This document shows, one piece after another, positions 33,130-42,064 of a stretch of 64,000 nucleotides of DNA. The position numbers and the translations under genes were made by a program. The stretch comes from UTCHB3 sp002050155. Lineage in GTDB: Bacteria; Bacteroidota; Ignavibacteria; Ignavibacteriales; Ignavibacteriaceae. A model generated the notes under the pieces. That model was not told the DNA's origin. It saw nothing but the letters and a program-made list of their open reading frames with translations, and made no database searches. Position 1 is the stretch's first letter. Each line of letters opens with the position of its first letter. Location: the NCBI GenBank assembly GCA_030584105.1, contig CP129491.1, positions 1,054,001 to 1,118,000 on the forward strand. Reading direction: 5' to 3'.

Positions 33130-34806
33130 TCAGAAACTAAAATAAGTTAATGCCGGAGGCAGACTTAAACTAAAAATACTTACCGCCAACAGAATGACTC
33201 CGATAATCATTGCCTGAGAAAGAGGGTGCAGCCGGAAGAAAGGGCTTATGATTCCTGCAAATTCACCAATTTCTATATACTGAATTGCAAACCCCCAGAA
33301 AATAACCGTTAAAGTTAAGGCACCGGCACTGACTGAAGTAAAATCAAATGAAAGAAGTGTTGCAAAAATTTCAGCCATATTTACCGGGTCAACCCCTCTG
33401 ATGAAAACCAGCAGCAAAGAGACTAAACTAAGCGTTGACACAATATTAAGAACTTTTTTTAATTTTGTTTGCGTCTCACTTTTTGTTAAAACCGGTTCAG
33501 AAAGTTTAACCGATGTCTCGGTTTTCACGGCTTCAAATAAATCAGGATGCACGGCCTCTGAAGAATTACCCGAAAAGCCATCCGCCGCCTCACCTGAGGA
33601 AACCCCTGACAAGCCACCCGCCACATCCGAAGAAGAAATTTCCGTCAAGCCACCCGGCACCGCCGACGAAAGTTTCCCTTTTCTTTGCAAAAAGTAAACT
33701 GTTGCAACTGCAAACAAACCAAGCAGAAGTGAATTAATACCCGCTCCGTACCATAATCCTCCGATTAAAACTGAGGCAAAGAGAGCATTTTTTTCAAATT
33801 TCCCTGTTTTTAATGTCCGGAAAACATATCTGTTCATCCATTCTGTAAAACTGAGGTTAAATCTCTTAACAAAATCGAATAATGAAGTGGAGCGAAACGG
33901 GGAGTTGAAATTCATTGGCAACTCGTATCCCAACAACAGTGAAAGCCCCGAAGCGATATCAAACAGCCCGCTGAGGTTCCAGTAAAACTGCAGAAAAAAT
34001 GCCGGAAACAACAGCAAAATATCGATCGATGAATAAATCCCCGGATTACCGTAAACCTGATCGACGAAACTAACAGCTAAAAAATTTGCAAAAATATATT
34101 TCTTTGTGCCCCCTTTTGCAATCAGGTAAAAAGCTTTCGTGGCGTTTATTTCGCTTTTTACCCCGGTTTCTTTTAATTTTCTTAAAAATTCTTCATTGGA
34201 AACTAAGGGACCCACCGGAAGTTTAGGGAACCAGGAAACCAATAGCATTACATCAATTGCTTTTTGTTTACCGCTTAACTCACCTCGATAAACATCAATC
34301 AGATATCCGATTGATTGAAGAGTGAAAAACAAAACTCCAAAAACTAACCACCCTTCAGAATTTGTTAGACTTAAATCGTTCGTATTAGTAAAATCATCGA
34401 AAATACCTTCAATTCCGATTAATGAACCCATTTTCGCTGAGACTAAAATGAAAAGGTTAACCCCAACCCCAAAATAGAGAAATTTTTTTGCTGCAGATCC
34501 CTTTTGGGCTGATTTTTCCGGTATGGTAAGTGATTGAGGGTCATCGGCGTTTGTTGCCAACTCTGACGAATTGTGTATTCTAATATTTTCTGCCGGTGTA
34601 ACAACTGATATTTGCTTTCCAAACCACCACGCACTTAGTGAAGAAACAACTAAAGCAAGCCCAAGCACCCAGCTGCAACTCCCCAAAAACACTACAGAAG
34701 CAATAAACAGCAAATACTTTCGCCAAACCGAAGAAGACGGCAAAGAGCCCGGTATAAAAAAAACAATTAGGAAAAATATTCCAAATTCAACGCTGTTAAA
34801 AAGCAT
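33130..34806 (-). CDS. MBOAT-family acyltransferase homologue with altered active site
   Basis: A 558-residue polytopic membrane protein beginning MLFNSVEFGIFFLIVFFI, the usual start of AlgI/PatA/DltB-like MBOAT proteins. WNLSGLFDIASGLSLLLG and NFNSPFRSTSLFDFVKRFN correspond to the conserved GYsD.A.G...lG and NF..Py....f..fW blocks. The GLWHG motif carrying the catalytic His reads GLWYG here (Tyr353), and the later WG is LG. A low-complexity Ser/Gly/Glu-rich insert (~385-435) interrupts the C-terminal third. It forms a unit with the SGNH gene, but catalytic activity is doubtful or unconventional. Confidence 0.8.
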   Translation of the reverse strand: MLFNSVEFGIFFLIVFFIPGSLPSSSVWRKYLLFIASVVFLGSCSWVLGLALVVSSLSAWWFGKQISVVTPAENIRIHNSSELATNADDPQSLTIPEKSAQKGSAAKKFLYFGVGVNLFILVSAKMGSLIGIEGIFDDFTNTNDLSLTNSEGWLVFGVLFFTLQSIGYLIDVYRGELSGKQKAIDVMLLVSWFPKLPVGPLVSNEEFLRKLKETGVKSEINATKAFYLIAKGGTKKYIFANFLAVSFVDQVYGNPGIYSSIDILLLFPAFFLQFYWNLSGLFDIASGLSLLLGYELPMNFNSPFRSTSLFDFVKRFNLSFTEWMNRYVFRTLKTGKFEKNALFASVLIGGLWYGAGINSLLLGLFAVATVYFLQRKGKLSSAVPGGLTEISSSDVAGGLSGVSSGEAADGFSGNSSEAVHPDLFEAVKTETSVKLSEPVLTKSETQTKLKKVLNIVSTLSLVSLLLVFIRGVDPVNMAEIFATLLSFDFTSVSAGALTLTVIFWGFAIQYIEIGEFAGIISPFFRLHPLSQAMIIGVILLAVSIFSLSLPPALTYFSF

Positions 34807-34829
34807 CGGCAGTCAATAGCAAATTTTAA

Positions 34830-35777
34830 TCAGAACTTCCAACTTATGTTTAATCTTGGCACCATTTCAATTTCCGTGGCTTTATTAACAATTTCCGGCA
34901 CAACTCGCATATTCAAAGTTAAGTGTTTATTGAACATTGCAGATGACCATGCTGCCTCAGCTGCTGAAAGCACATGGTTTAACACAACGAAAGTAATAAA
35001 GCGGGTTGAAGCGTTGTAAAGATCGTTGGCATCGCCGCGCATCGTACTATAACCCAAAAACATGGGTGTAATATTTGAATTATACTCCGGAGTGTTGTCA
35101 TTTAATTGGTCAGCCCAGCCATGGTTGTACTGCGGATATTTACCAATTAATTCATAGTATTGCTGTTCGCCGTAAGGTGGCAATTTGTGTGAAAATCTGC
35201 CTTCTAAATGGTTTAACTCACCCCAGTTTACTCTTTCCCATGGTTTAAGGTTCGTGTTTGGGTCTATGGTTATATCTCCATCGGGCAAACCTAAGGCGGA
35301 ACGGTTGTTCAACAACCATTCGGCATATTTAACCACACTCCAGTTATTATCTGCATATCCCTCAAATTCAGCAGTTTTATCATTCCCTTTCTTGTTGTAA
35401 ATGATAGCACCGGTTATTAACCCAGCCTCCAAACCGAGAAATATTGCAGATTTCCAAATTTCATCGTTATAGAATTGTCCCGCTCCCGGAACTAAAGTAG
35501 AAAGCGCCGTAGCAAGTAAAACTGATTTCTTTTCGGGGTTAGCATTAATATCGTTTTTGTGTTCAAGCTCGTATCGTTCCATTATAATTTTGGTGTCGGT
35601 TTTCAAGTCGCCGGTTAGTATTAAGTCTTCGGCGGCGTTTTTTCGCCCGATAGATTTATGATCACCCGACAGAAGAAGCACTTCATTCCTTTCCGTTTGG
35701 AAAGAAGATATTTTGTCTTGCGCTGAAACCCCTGCAGCCATTAAAACCGCAATAAACCAAAAAGAGAATAACTTCAT
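34830..35777 (-). CDS. Exported DUF5683-like protein
   Basis: A 315-residue protein with signal peptide (ending VSAQ). The segment LSTLVPGAGQFYNDEIWKSAIFLGLEAGLITG (~93-124) matches the 'PG.GQ.YN...WKa....g' block of DUF5683-type proteins common in Bacteroidota. These are membrane-associated with no known activity. The rest is not recognised; the C-terminal HLTLNMRVVPEIVNKATEIEMVPRLNISWKF looks like terminal beta-strands of an outer-membrane protein. It lies just after the 1022-residue peptidase-MA gene. Confidence 0.7.
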   Translation of the reverse strand: MKLFSFWFIAVLMAAGVSAQDKISSFQTERNEVLLLSGDHKSIGRKNAAEDLILTGDLKTDTKIIMERYELEHKNDINANPEKKSVLLATALSTLVPGAGQFYNDEIWKSAIFLGLEAGLITGAIIYNKKGNDKTAEFEGYADNNWSVVKYAEWLLNNRSALGLPDGDITIDPNTNLKPWERVNWGELNHLEGRFSHKLPPYGEQQYYELIGKYPQYNHGWADQLNDNTPEYNSNITPMFLGYSTMRGDANDLYNASTRFITFVVLNHVLSAAEAAWSSAMFNKHLTLNMRVVPEIVNKATEIEMVPRLNISWKF

Positions 35778-35789
35778 GATACTTCCTTA

Positions 35790-38700
35790 TTATAAATCAA
35801 AACCAAACAAAACTCCGCCATAAAAGTGCCATTCTTTCCCATACTTCACCCGTTCACCGGTTTGAGTTTCTTTCTCAATACCGTCGAACCCGTAGGCGGC
35901 GGAAACAAAAACCGCGGTTGGAAAGAGATAAAAAGAATTTAGAGCGAACCGAAGTTCAGCACCGGCACCTTTTTTAAAATGACCTGCTTCAGATATGTTG
36001 CCTGTCCAGGCATTTCCAAAATCTCCAAACACCGAAAAATAAATCTTATCCAAATAGAGGTGTCCAAATTTATAATCAATGTTTCTGAAAAGTGGTAACC
36101 TGTAGGTTAAATTAAGCCATGCAATTTCGTTACCACTTACGGCATAAAACGGATATGCTTTCATTCCGATTATTCCGCCAAGGAAAAAATCGAAAAAGTC
36201 AGGCACCGGCGGCCCAAAAATTGTGCCCGCTCTTAACTTAACACCAAGAGTGTGCCCTTTGAAAGTTTCGAAAGAGTAGTTGGCATTCACTTCCACTCTG
36301 TGAAAATTATAATGGTTGTAGTTCGGAACCAGCATTCCGTCTTCAACGGAGTATTCACCATCCGGGTTGAATCTGTTCATCTCGTAATCGTAACGAATTT
36401 CCAACCCCCTGCCAACAGGGTTAATATCCATATCTCTTTCCGGCTTTTTATACTCAGTCTTGTAAGTCGCACGGAAGTTGCTTCCTAACAAATAAGTGTC
36501 GTTAAAAGTCGGGTAGAGTTGATTGAGGTTAGGGATAATAAAACTTCCGATGCTTGCTGTATAACTGCTGAAAACATACCTGATCTCAAAGTCCTTTTCC
36601 TTAGCAAACAACTTCATTTTGGCAAAAACATCAACCTCGAAAAGGTTATAGGTAACATCAGTTGAAGTTTTCGGCAATTCTTCAAATAATATATCAACAT
36701 CCGCTTTTCTGGTTACATTATAAAGTTCCAACCCAAGATCGGGGAAAATGCCCAGATTGGAAAGAAGTGGCAGTTTGTTTCTGTAGTCAAAACTGAAAAA
36801 GAGGTCTCTTTCACCGCGTAAATTGATTGAACCACCGGCAAAAAAGCCAAAACGGTTTAGCATGTCGGAAGAAGCAACATAAAGCCCCGGTTTAATCTTT
36901 TCGATTGCGTTGTTGGAGGTGCTATAGTTGTCATACCTGATAAAAGGGAAAATACTCAATCGCGAAAAAGCGCCTGAATATTTTGTTTTAGGGATATTGG
37001 GATATTCGTAATCGTTAAAATTTTTCAGTTTAGCCCAATCGATCGATACCGTATCGCTGATTGGTTTTTCAGTATCTAACGGAGGATCGTTTCGTCTGAT
37101 ATATTTTTTTGCTTCATCAACTTTTGTCTGCTCCGAAGCGCTCAGGTAAAAGATTTTATAGCCGTCGGAAGTGTAGCCCGCATAAACTATGTTGCCGTTT
37201 TTATCAACCGCCGGCATGAACGCACCACCGAGAACATTGGTTAACTGCTTTTTCTTCCCGGTGGTTGGATCGTAGGAATAAATATTAAAAATCCCCGTTT
37301 CAGAAGAAGAGAACAGAAGTTTACCCTCTTTCACAGGCACAGCACTTCGTTCATCACCCGGTGTTTGAATTACAAATTCAACCTGCCCTCCCTCAACCGG
37401 CACAGAAGCAACATCACGCCCTTGGTGGTATTGAAAATCAAAATAAATAAATTTTGAATCATTGGAAAATTTCGGGTTATAAACCTGCTCCCCGTTTTTG
37501 TAAAATGTTAATTGTTTGAAATTTTTACCGTCAATATCCACCGTGCCGATGTTTGTTGTTCCGTCTTTCTGAAAAAGGAACACAATTTTTGAGCCATCAG
37601 GTGAAACAGAAGGCATATTGGCGCGCAGGTTATAAGTTAAACGGGTCTCTTTTTCCGCCGTGCGGTCATAAATGTAGATATCGTGCACTTTATGGTCGTA
37701 GGGGTTATCATCACCCAATTTTGAGTACACTATTTTTTCAGTGCCGGGAATTTCAGAATAGGTTGATCGCACCCCCGGAATAAGCACTTTTTCCTCTTTT
37801 GAAGCAATGTCATACTCGTAAAGTGCGGTTGGTGAAAAATAATCACTCGTTTTATTGGAAATATAATACACTTTTTTACCGTCTTCAGAAAATGAAGGGT
37901 AAAAATTACCGAAACCGGTAGCACCGATCATTTCACCTTCAACTTTATTTTCTCTGACGGGGGCAATCCTTTCTGCGTAATCTTTTTTCAGGAATGAAGA
38001 CCACTCGTTGTAAAGGTCAATTCCGTCTATCCCCAGCACATCCTTTGCCGCTGCATCAAAAGTGAAATTGCTGAATTTCCCCAAAGCTTTTGTGATTTGC
38101 GCCAATTTATCCTCACCATATTTTTGAGAGATATATTTCGTAAGAGCAAATCCGGAGTTATACACCGATTCGTTACCCAGGCTTGTTTTTTCAAAAACTC
38201 CCATCTGGTTCCATGTCAGCATATTGCTGTCTAATGCGTACGAGCGGAGTATCATATCTCTGTGTGCATCCCAGTTATCGTAATCGAAACCTTGCCTCAT
38301 ATATTGTGCGGTACCTTCGGCAAACCAGGCAGGCATATTCAACATTGCCAACGGATATGATGCGATGACATTCGGGAATCCGTAAAGTATATCCGGACGC
38401 CTCTTATCCTCATAGTTCAGAACCTGCATGTAAACCGCCGGGATTGACCTCGTGGTTTTAAGTGAAGCCTGTATCTGCACCATGTGAGTGAACTCGTGCG
38501 AAATTACATTACGAAGCCAGTTATGCGAGCCGCGCAAATCAAAATCAAGCGCGCTCGTCCAAATTTCTATTTTATTATCAAAAAAGTAAGTTGCACCGTT
38601 GGAATAATCATCAATATCTTTGATAACATAGTGCACCTTATCGGGTGCGTAATTATAAAGAGAAGTAACAGGCTCCCACACTTCCTCGGCGATTTTCAGA

Positions 38701-38858
38701 ACAACGCGTGCGGTTCTTTCGGCTCCCTCGTGGAAGTGTACCTCTACATGCTCACCGGCGATTGTGTACCACTCGAACTCCGAATTATATTTATCAAACT
38801 GACCGAACGCAGTGAAATAAGTAAGAAATGTTGCCGCAATCAGAATTTTTTTAAACAT
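35790..38858 (-). CDS. Peptidase-MA-like protein with TolB-like propeller and outer-membrane barrel
   Basis: A 1022-residue exported protein in three parts. After the signal peptide (~1-19) comes a peptidase-MA-type domain with HEFTHMVQ (His121, Glu122, His125) and a downstream WFAEGTAQYMRQG helix that would give the third ligand. Next is a PD40/WD40-like beta-propeller (~310-590; repeats such as SFSEDGKKVYYIS, SVSPDGSKIVFLF, KFSNDSKFIYFDF). The last ~380 residues look like an Omp85-type barrel (ERDLFFSFDYRNKLPL, FLGGIIGMKAYPF) ending in FGFDL. It probably sits in the outer membrane. The substrate is unknown. It is encoded between the DUF5683 gene and the M6-like T9SS cargo gene. Confidence 0.82.
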   Translation of the reverse strand: MFKKILIAATFLTYFTAFGQFDKYNSEFEWYTIAGEHVEVHFHEGAERTARVVLKIAEEVWEPVTSLYNYAPDKVHYVIKDIDDYSNGATYFFDNKIEIWTSALDFDLRGSHNWLRNVISHEFTHMVQIQASLKTTRSIPAVYMQVLNYEDKRRPDILYGFPNVIASYPLAMLNMPAWFAEGTAQYMRQGFDYDNWDAHRDMILRSYALDSNMLTWNQMGVFEKTSLGNESVYNSGFALTKYISQKYGEDKLAQITKALGKFSNFTFDAAAKDVLGIDGIDLYNEWSSFLKKDYAERIAPVRENKVEGEMIGATGFGNFYPSFSEDGKKVYYISNKTSDYFSPTALYEYDIASKEEKVLIPGVRSTYSEIPGTEKIVYSKLGDDNPYDHKVHDIYIYDRTAEKETRLTYNLRANMPSVSPDGSKIVFLFQKDGTTNIGTVDIDGKNFKQLTFYKNGEQVYNPKFSNDSKFIYFDFQYHQGRDVASVPVEGGQVEFVIQTPGDERSAVPVKEGKLLFSSSETGIFNIYSYDPTTGKKKQLTNVLGGAFMPAVDKNGNIVYAGYTSDGYKIFYLSASEQTKVDEAKKYIRRNDPPLDTEKPISDTVSIDWAKLKNFNDYEYPNIPKTKYSGAFSRLSIFPFIRYDNYSTSNNAIEKIKPGLYVASSDMLNRFGFFAGGSINLRGERDLFFSFDYRNKLPLLSNLGIFPDLGLELYNVTRKADVDILFEELPKTSTDVTYNLFEVDVFAKMKLFAKEKDFEIRYVFSSYTASIGSFIIPNLNQLYPTFNDTYLLGSNFRATYKTEYKKPERDMDINPVGRGLEIRYDYEMNRFNPDGEYSVEDGMLVPNYNHYNFHRVEVNANYSFETFKGHTLGVKLRAGTIFGPPVPDFFDFFLGGIIGMKAYPFYAVSGNEIAWLNLTYRLPLFRNIDYKFGHLYLDKIYFSVFGDFGNAWTGNISEAGHFKKGAGAELRFALNSFYLFPTAVFVSAAYGFDGIEKETQTGERVKYGKEWHFYGGVLFGFDL

Positions 38859-38867
38859 TAATAACCG

Positions 38868-41800
38868 CTATTTGATAATTGCTATTTTTATAATTTTATG
38901 CCCCGATTTACCCGAAGAACTCGATTTTGCCTCAACATTTGCGAGATAAACACCGGATTGAATGTTCTTAACATCCCATCTGATTTCACCATCGGTTCCA
39001 CCTGAGGAGGTTGAAGAAAGCTCGGCAACAAAATCACCGGCAAGATCAAATATCTTTACTGTAATTACAGAAGGCTCCGATACATAATATCTGATAAATG
39101 TTTCATTACCGGTAACGGGATTGGGGTAGTTGTAAACTTTATCACCCGACATGTAGCTTTGGTTAACTACCGAGTTGTTCGTTAAACTTGCAAACGAGTT
39201 GTTGGCATTACTTCCAAATTTTCCGAAATAAAAAGGTGTACCACTTGCAAGATTTAGCGTCCAGGCATTAAGTACACCGGAAGAACTAACAGTTGCTACA
39301 CCCGGTTTACCAGAATTATCAAAATATTCAGGTCCCATAACGGAGTTGTAACCAAAGCCTTCACCGGTGCTTAAGGGAAAGCCATCAACAGGTTTGCCTG
39401 TCAGTCCATCGAAAGCGTAAACAAGCCCTGAATTTGAAAAAGCAACAATTTCAGGATGCTTTGTTCCGGTAAAATCAGCAACCAAAGTGCTTGGGTTAAA
39501 TGACTCCTCAGGTATAATTTGCACGGGGAAATTATCCGCCGGTGCACCATCGAGATTTACAGCGTAAAGCTCGTGCCCTGATGTATAATTGATATAAAGG
39601 TTCCCATCCAATCTGTTATCCGCCAGCGAAAACGATTTGACGGGTCCACTTCCCTTAAGAAATATTCTGTTTTCAGCAGGCGGTGGGGTCGGATCGCTGC
39701 GATGCACAGTCAAAACTTCATTGGTTAAAATTTTGTATATAGTGTTTCCATCAGTCAGCACGAACAGTATCTCATTGTTGTTGAAATTACCGAAAACAGC
39801 CGACTGAATAATGCCGATATATTTTTTAACAGAACCCGTAAAACCATAGACACCTGCGTAGAAGAAATTGCCATCCTGCTGTGTAAAGGCAATTCCGGAA
39901 CCGGAGTAGTGGAGAGAAGTAATCGGAACCCCGGCAATACCCTCAGCTGAATCCAAAAGCGCAAAATTACTAAGTGCATATCTAAACATTTTACCCGCTA
40001 CGGTGCCGATTACTATCTGTTCATTTTCAGTTGGCGGTATGACAATCATTTTCTGAGGCACTATTTCGGAAGAAACCACAACTGAATCAATCGTTACCGC
40101 TCCACCGGATGCAACGGTTCTATAAAGCGTGTTGCCAACAGACCCAACGATATAAAGTTTGCCACCCTTCTCATAAAAGGCTGCGCCTCCGCCGTCAAAT
40201 TTTGCTTTTATGCCCGTTGGGTTGAAATTATCATCGAATCTGAAAAGTCCGCCGTTGTTATTCCCAAATTTATATCCGTCGCTTATATATATTTTCTCAG
40301 GCACTGAACCGGGAAAAGGTTTCCCGCTGAAAAAAGGCTTAATTAAAGAATCCCCAACCACGACGGCAAATTGCATGTTGTTTCCGTTGTTTGGAAAATC
40401 TTTCATCGTGATAAGTGAGTTAGCCCCCTCATTGCTTCTGCTTGAAGGACGACTTGTTGCCGAAAAGATATTTTTATATAAATCGGCTTTGTTTTCTGCG
40501 AACCAAAAGTCGTATTCTGTTCCCTCACCAATTATTTCGTCGCCGAAAATGGTGTAAAATTTTTCACCGATGTCATTTATTCCGTCGGCTTCTACCACGG
40601 CTACGCCGCGTCTTTTTTTGTCGTTATTAATCGTGTTATCTGCAATTTTTTCGTTAATTACTTTATCATCGATGTGCCAAACCAAAATGCCACTTCCGGG
40701 CAGCGCCCAGTCAAATTCATCAACATCAACTATCACCCCAAACAATGAATCGATCGAGATACCGGAGAAACCGGTGGTATCTTTGCTAAAATGTTTTGTC
40801 ACATAACTGGCGCCATCCCACATAGTAACGGCAGCGCCGTTTTTCAAAGCGTCCCGTTGGCGGTTTTCAACTAAAAAATATTCGGAATTGTTAATATTAA
40901 TTTTCACCAAAGTTGTGTCGGTCATGTTAGCCGTTAACCGCGTGGCAACTGAAGGGAAAAATGAACTGTTGCCCACTTCAATAGGCGTTTCCCAACCGAG
41001 TCGCATTCTCTCCCACGGAGAGGGTGCCGGAGGGAAAGCACCGTTATAAGCAAAAATAGACTGCCCATCCATCAGACCGAACCTTCCGATTGCACTCATT
41101 CCGGTTTTTGTATCGAAAAGATCGGGCAAGCCCAAGTAACTTCCCACGGTTGAAACAAGCAATCCGTTTATGGTTACCCTTATCAGATATTTAGTGTTAA
41201 AAGATGAAACTTCTCTGTTCTGAGTTTGCGGCAAAATACCGGTGTTCCTAATCTTAAAAGAACCGCCGCTTACCGGTACACCATCATAGGCTGACCCGTA
41301 AAATTTCTGTAAAGCTTCTAAATTAAAATAGATAGAGGGAAGGTCGCGTTCATTACCAAGGCTCCCCGGAAGGCTTAAATCCCTTCCTACTCCGGCATGA
41401 AAAATTATAAACAGATCGTATTCTGAAAAATTAAAACCGGGGTTTGCCTGATCAGCAAGAGTCCAAGTTTCCTGAACAAAATCACCCATTACCTTAAAAT
41501 CTGTAGAGTTAATTTGTGGCGAGTAGTTCTTCATAGTGTTTGAAAGCGTAACACCATTAGGCAACACTTCAAACTTAACAACAAGCTTGCCACCGGAAAC
41601 TTTTTGGTAATAATTCTTTGCGAACTCTAAGTGAGCCCTAAAATAATCACGGTTGTGAGGAAGCGGATCCGTTATATTTTTTCCGTAATCTGTTGTGTAA
41701 ATTGAAGGAAACGAGCCGTCACCAATGGTGGTGTTATCGTTATCCTTTTGAAATTCAGCCATAACAGCGAGAATTTTCACCGTGTCTGTCGCGATAGCTT

Positions 41801-41909
41801 TGCCGGTTGGGCTGACAGAACTTAGGGTGGAAATGCTTTGTTGTGGGTTCTGAGCCGCCGCAACAAACACAAGTAATGCAATCAGAAGTGTTGGTTTTAT
41901 GATCTTCAT
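38868..41909 (-). CDS. M6-like protein with degenerate zinc site and T9SS C-terminal sorting domain
   Basis: A secreted protein of about 1013 residues. The signal peptide ends near AAAQ, so the ATG at 41909 is chosen over 41933. Residues ~45-330 look like an M6 (immune-inhibitor-A-type) peptidase: VKILAVMAEFQ, YYQKVSGGKL and PWERMRLGW are in order. The zinc motif HExGHxLGLPDLYD is replaced by STVGSYLGLPDLFD, losing both His and the Glu, so it is not an active metalloprotease. A propeller- or beta-rich middle region (~560-900) is followed by a type A sorting domain (~935-1013) with YPNPVTGNETFIRYYV and GVYLANVEA. PorV and PorU, which handle such proteins, are encoded immediately upstream. Its role is likely adhesion or binding. 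Confidence 0.82.
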   Translation of the reverse strand: MKIIKPTLLIALLVFVAAAQNPQQSISTLSSVSPTGKAIATDTVKILAVMAEFQKDNDNTTIGDGSFPSIYTTDYGKNITDPLPHNRDYFRAHLEFAKNYYQKVSGGKLVVKFEVLPNGVTLSNTMKNYSPQINSTDFKVMGDFVQETWTLADQANPGFNFSEYDLFIIFHAGVGRDLSLPGSLGNERDLPSIYFNLEALQKFYGSAYDGVPVSGGSFKIRNTGILPQTQNREVSSFNTKYLIRVTINGLLVSTVGSYLGLPDLFDTKTGMSAIGRFGLMDGQSIFAYNGAFPPAPSPWERMRLGWETPIEVGNSSFFPSVATRLTANMTDTTLVKININNSEYFLVENRQRDALKNGAAVTMWDGASYVTKHFSKDTTGFSGISIDSLFGVIVDVDEFDWALPGSGILVWHIDDKVINEKIADNTINNDKKRRGVAVVEADGINDIGEKFYTIFGDEIIGEGTEYDFWFAENKADLYKNIFSATSRPSSRSNEGANSLITMKDFPNNGNNMQFAVVVGDSLIKPFFSGKPFPGSVPEKIYISDGYKFGNNNGGLFRFDDNFNPTGIKAKFDGGGAAFYEKGGKLYIVGSVGNTLYRTVASGGAVTIDSVVVSSEIVPQKMIVIPPTENEQIVIGTVAGKMFRYALSNFALLDSAEGIAGVPITSLHYSGSGIAFTQQDGNFFYAGVYGFTGSVKKYIGIIQSAVFGNFNNNEILFVLTDGNTIYKILTNEVLTVHRSDPTPPPAENRIFLKGSGPVKSFSLADNRLDGNLYINYTSGHELYAVNLDGAPADNFPVQIIPEESFNPSTLVADFTGTKHPEIVAFSNSGLVYAFDGLTGKPVDGFPLSTGEGFGYNSVMGPEYFDNSGKPGVATVSSSGVLNAWTLNLASGTPFYFGKFGSNANNSFASLTNNSVVNQSYMSGDKVYNYPNPVTGNETFIRYYVSEPSVITVKIFDLAGDFVAELSSTSSGGTDGEIRWDVKNIQSGVYLANVEAKSSSSGKSGHKIIKIAIIK

Positions 41910-42018
41910 TCGCCGTGAAAAAATTATATGCAAAATTTAAAGATAAGGGTATCTGAGGTCAGGAAAAATAACTAAAGTTTTTCCGCATTTTTTCTGCGAA
42001 ATTCTCAGGATTCTCCGG

Positions 42019-42052
42019 TTAAAATAAAAGAGGGCAGGTTATCAGCCCGCCC
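42019..42052 (-). terminator. Rho-independent terminator after porV
   Basis: On the minus strand GGGCGGG (42052-42046) pairs with CCTGCCC (42038-42032) around a 7-nt loop, with one G-U pair, and then runs into TCTTTTATTTTAA. It lies 13 bp after the porV stop and separates it from the M6-like gene, so porU/porV and the downstream cluster are probably separate transcripts. Confidence 0.7.
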
Positions 42053-42064
42053 CTTCCTAAAAAA

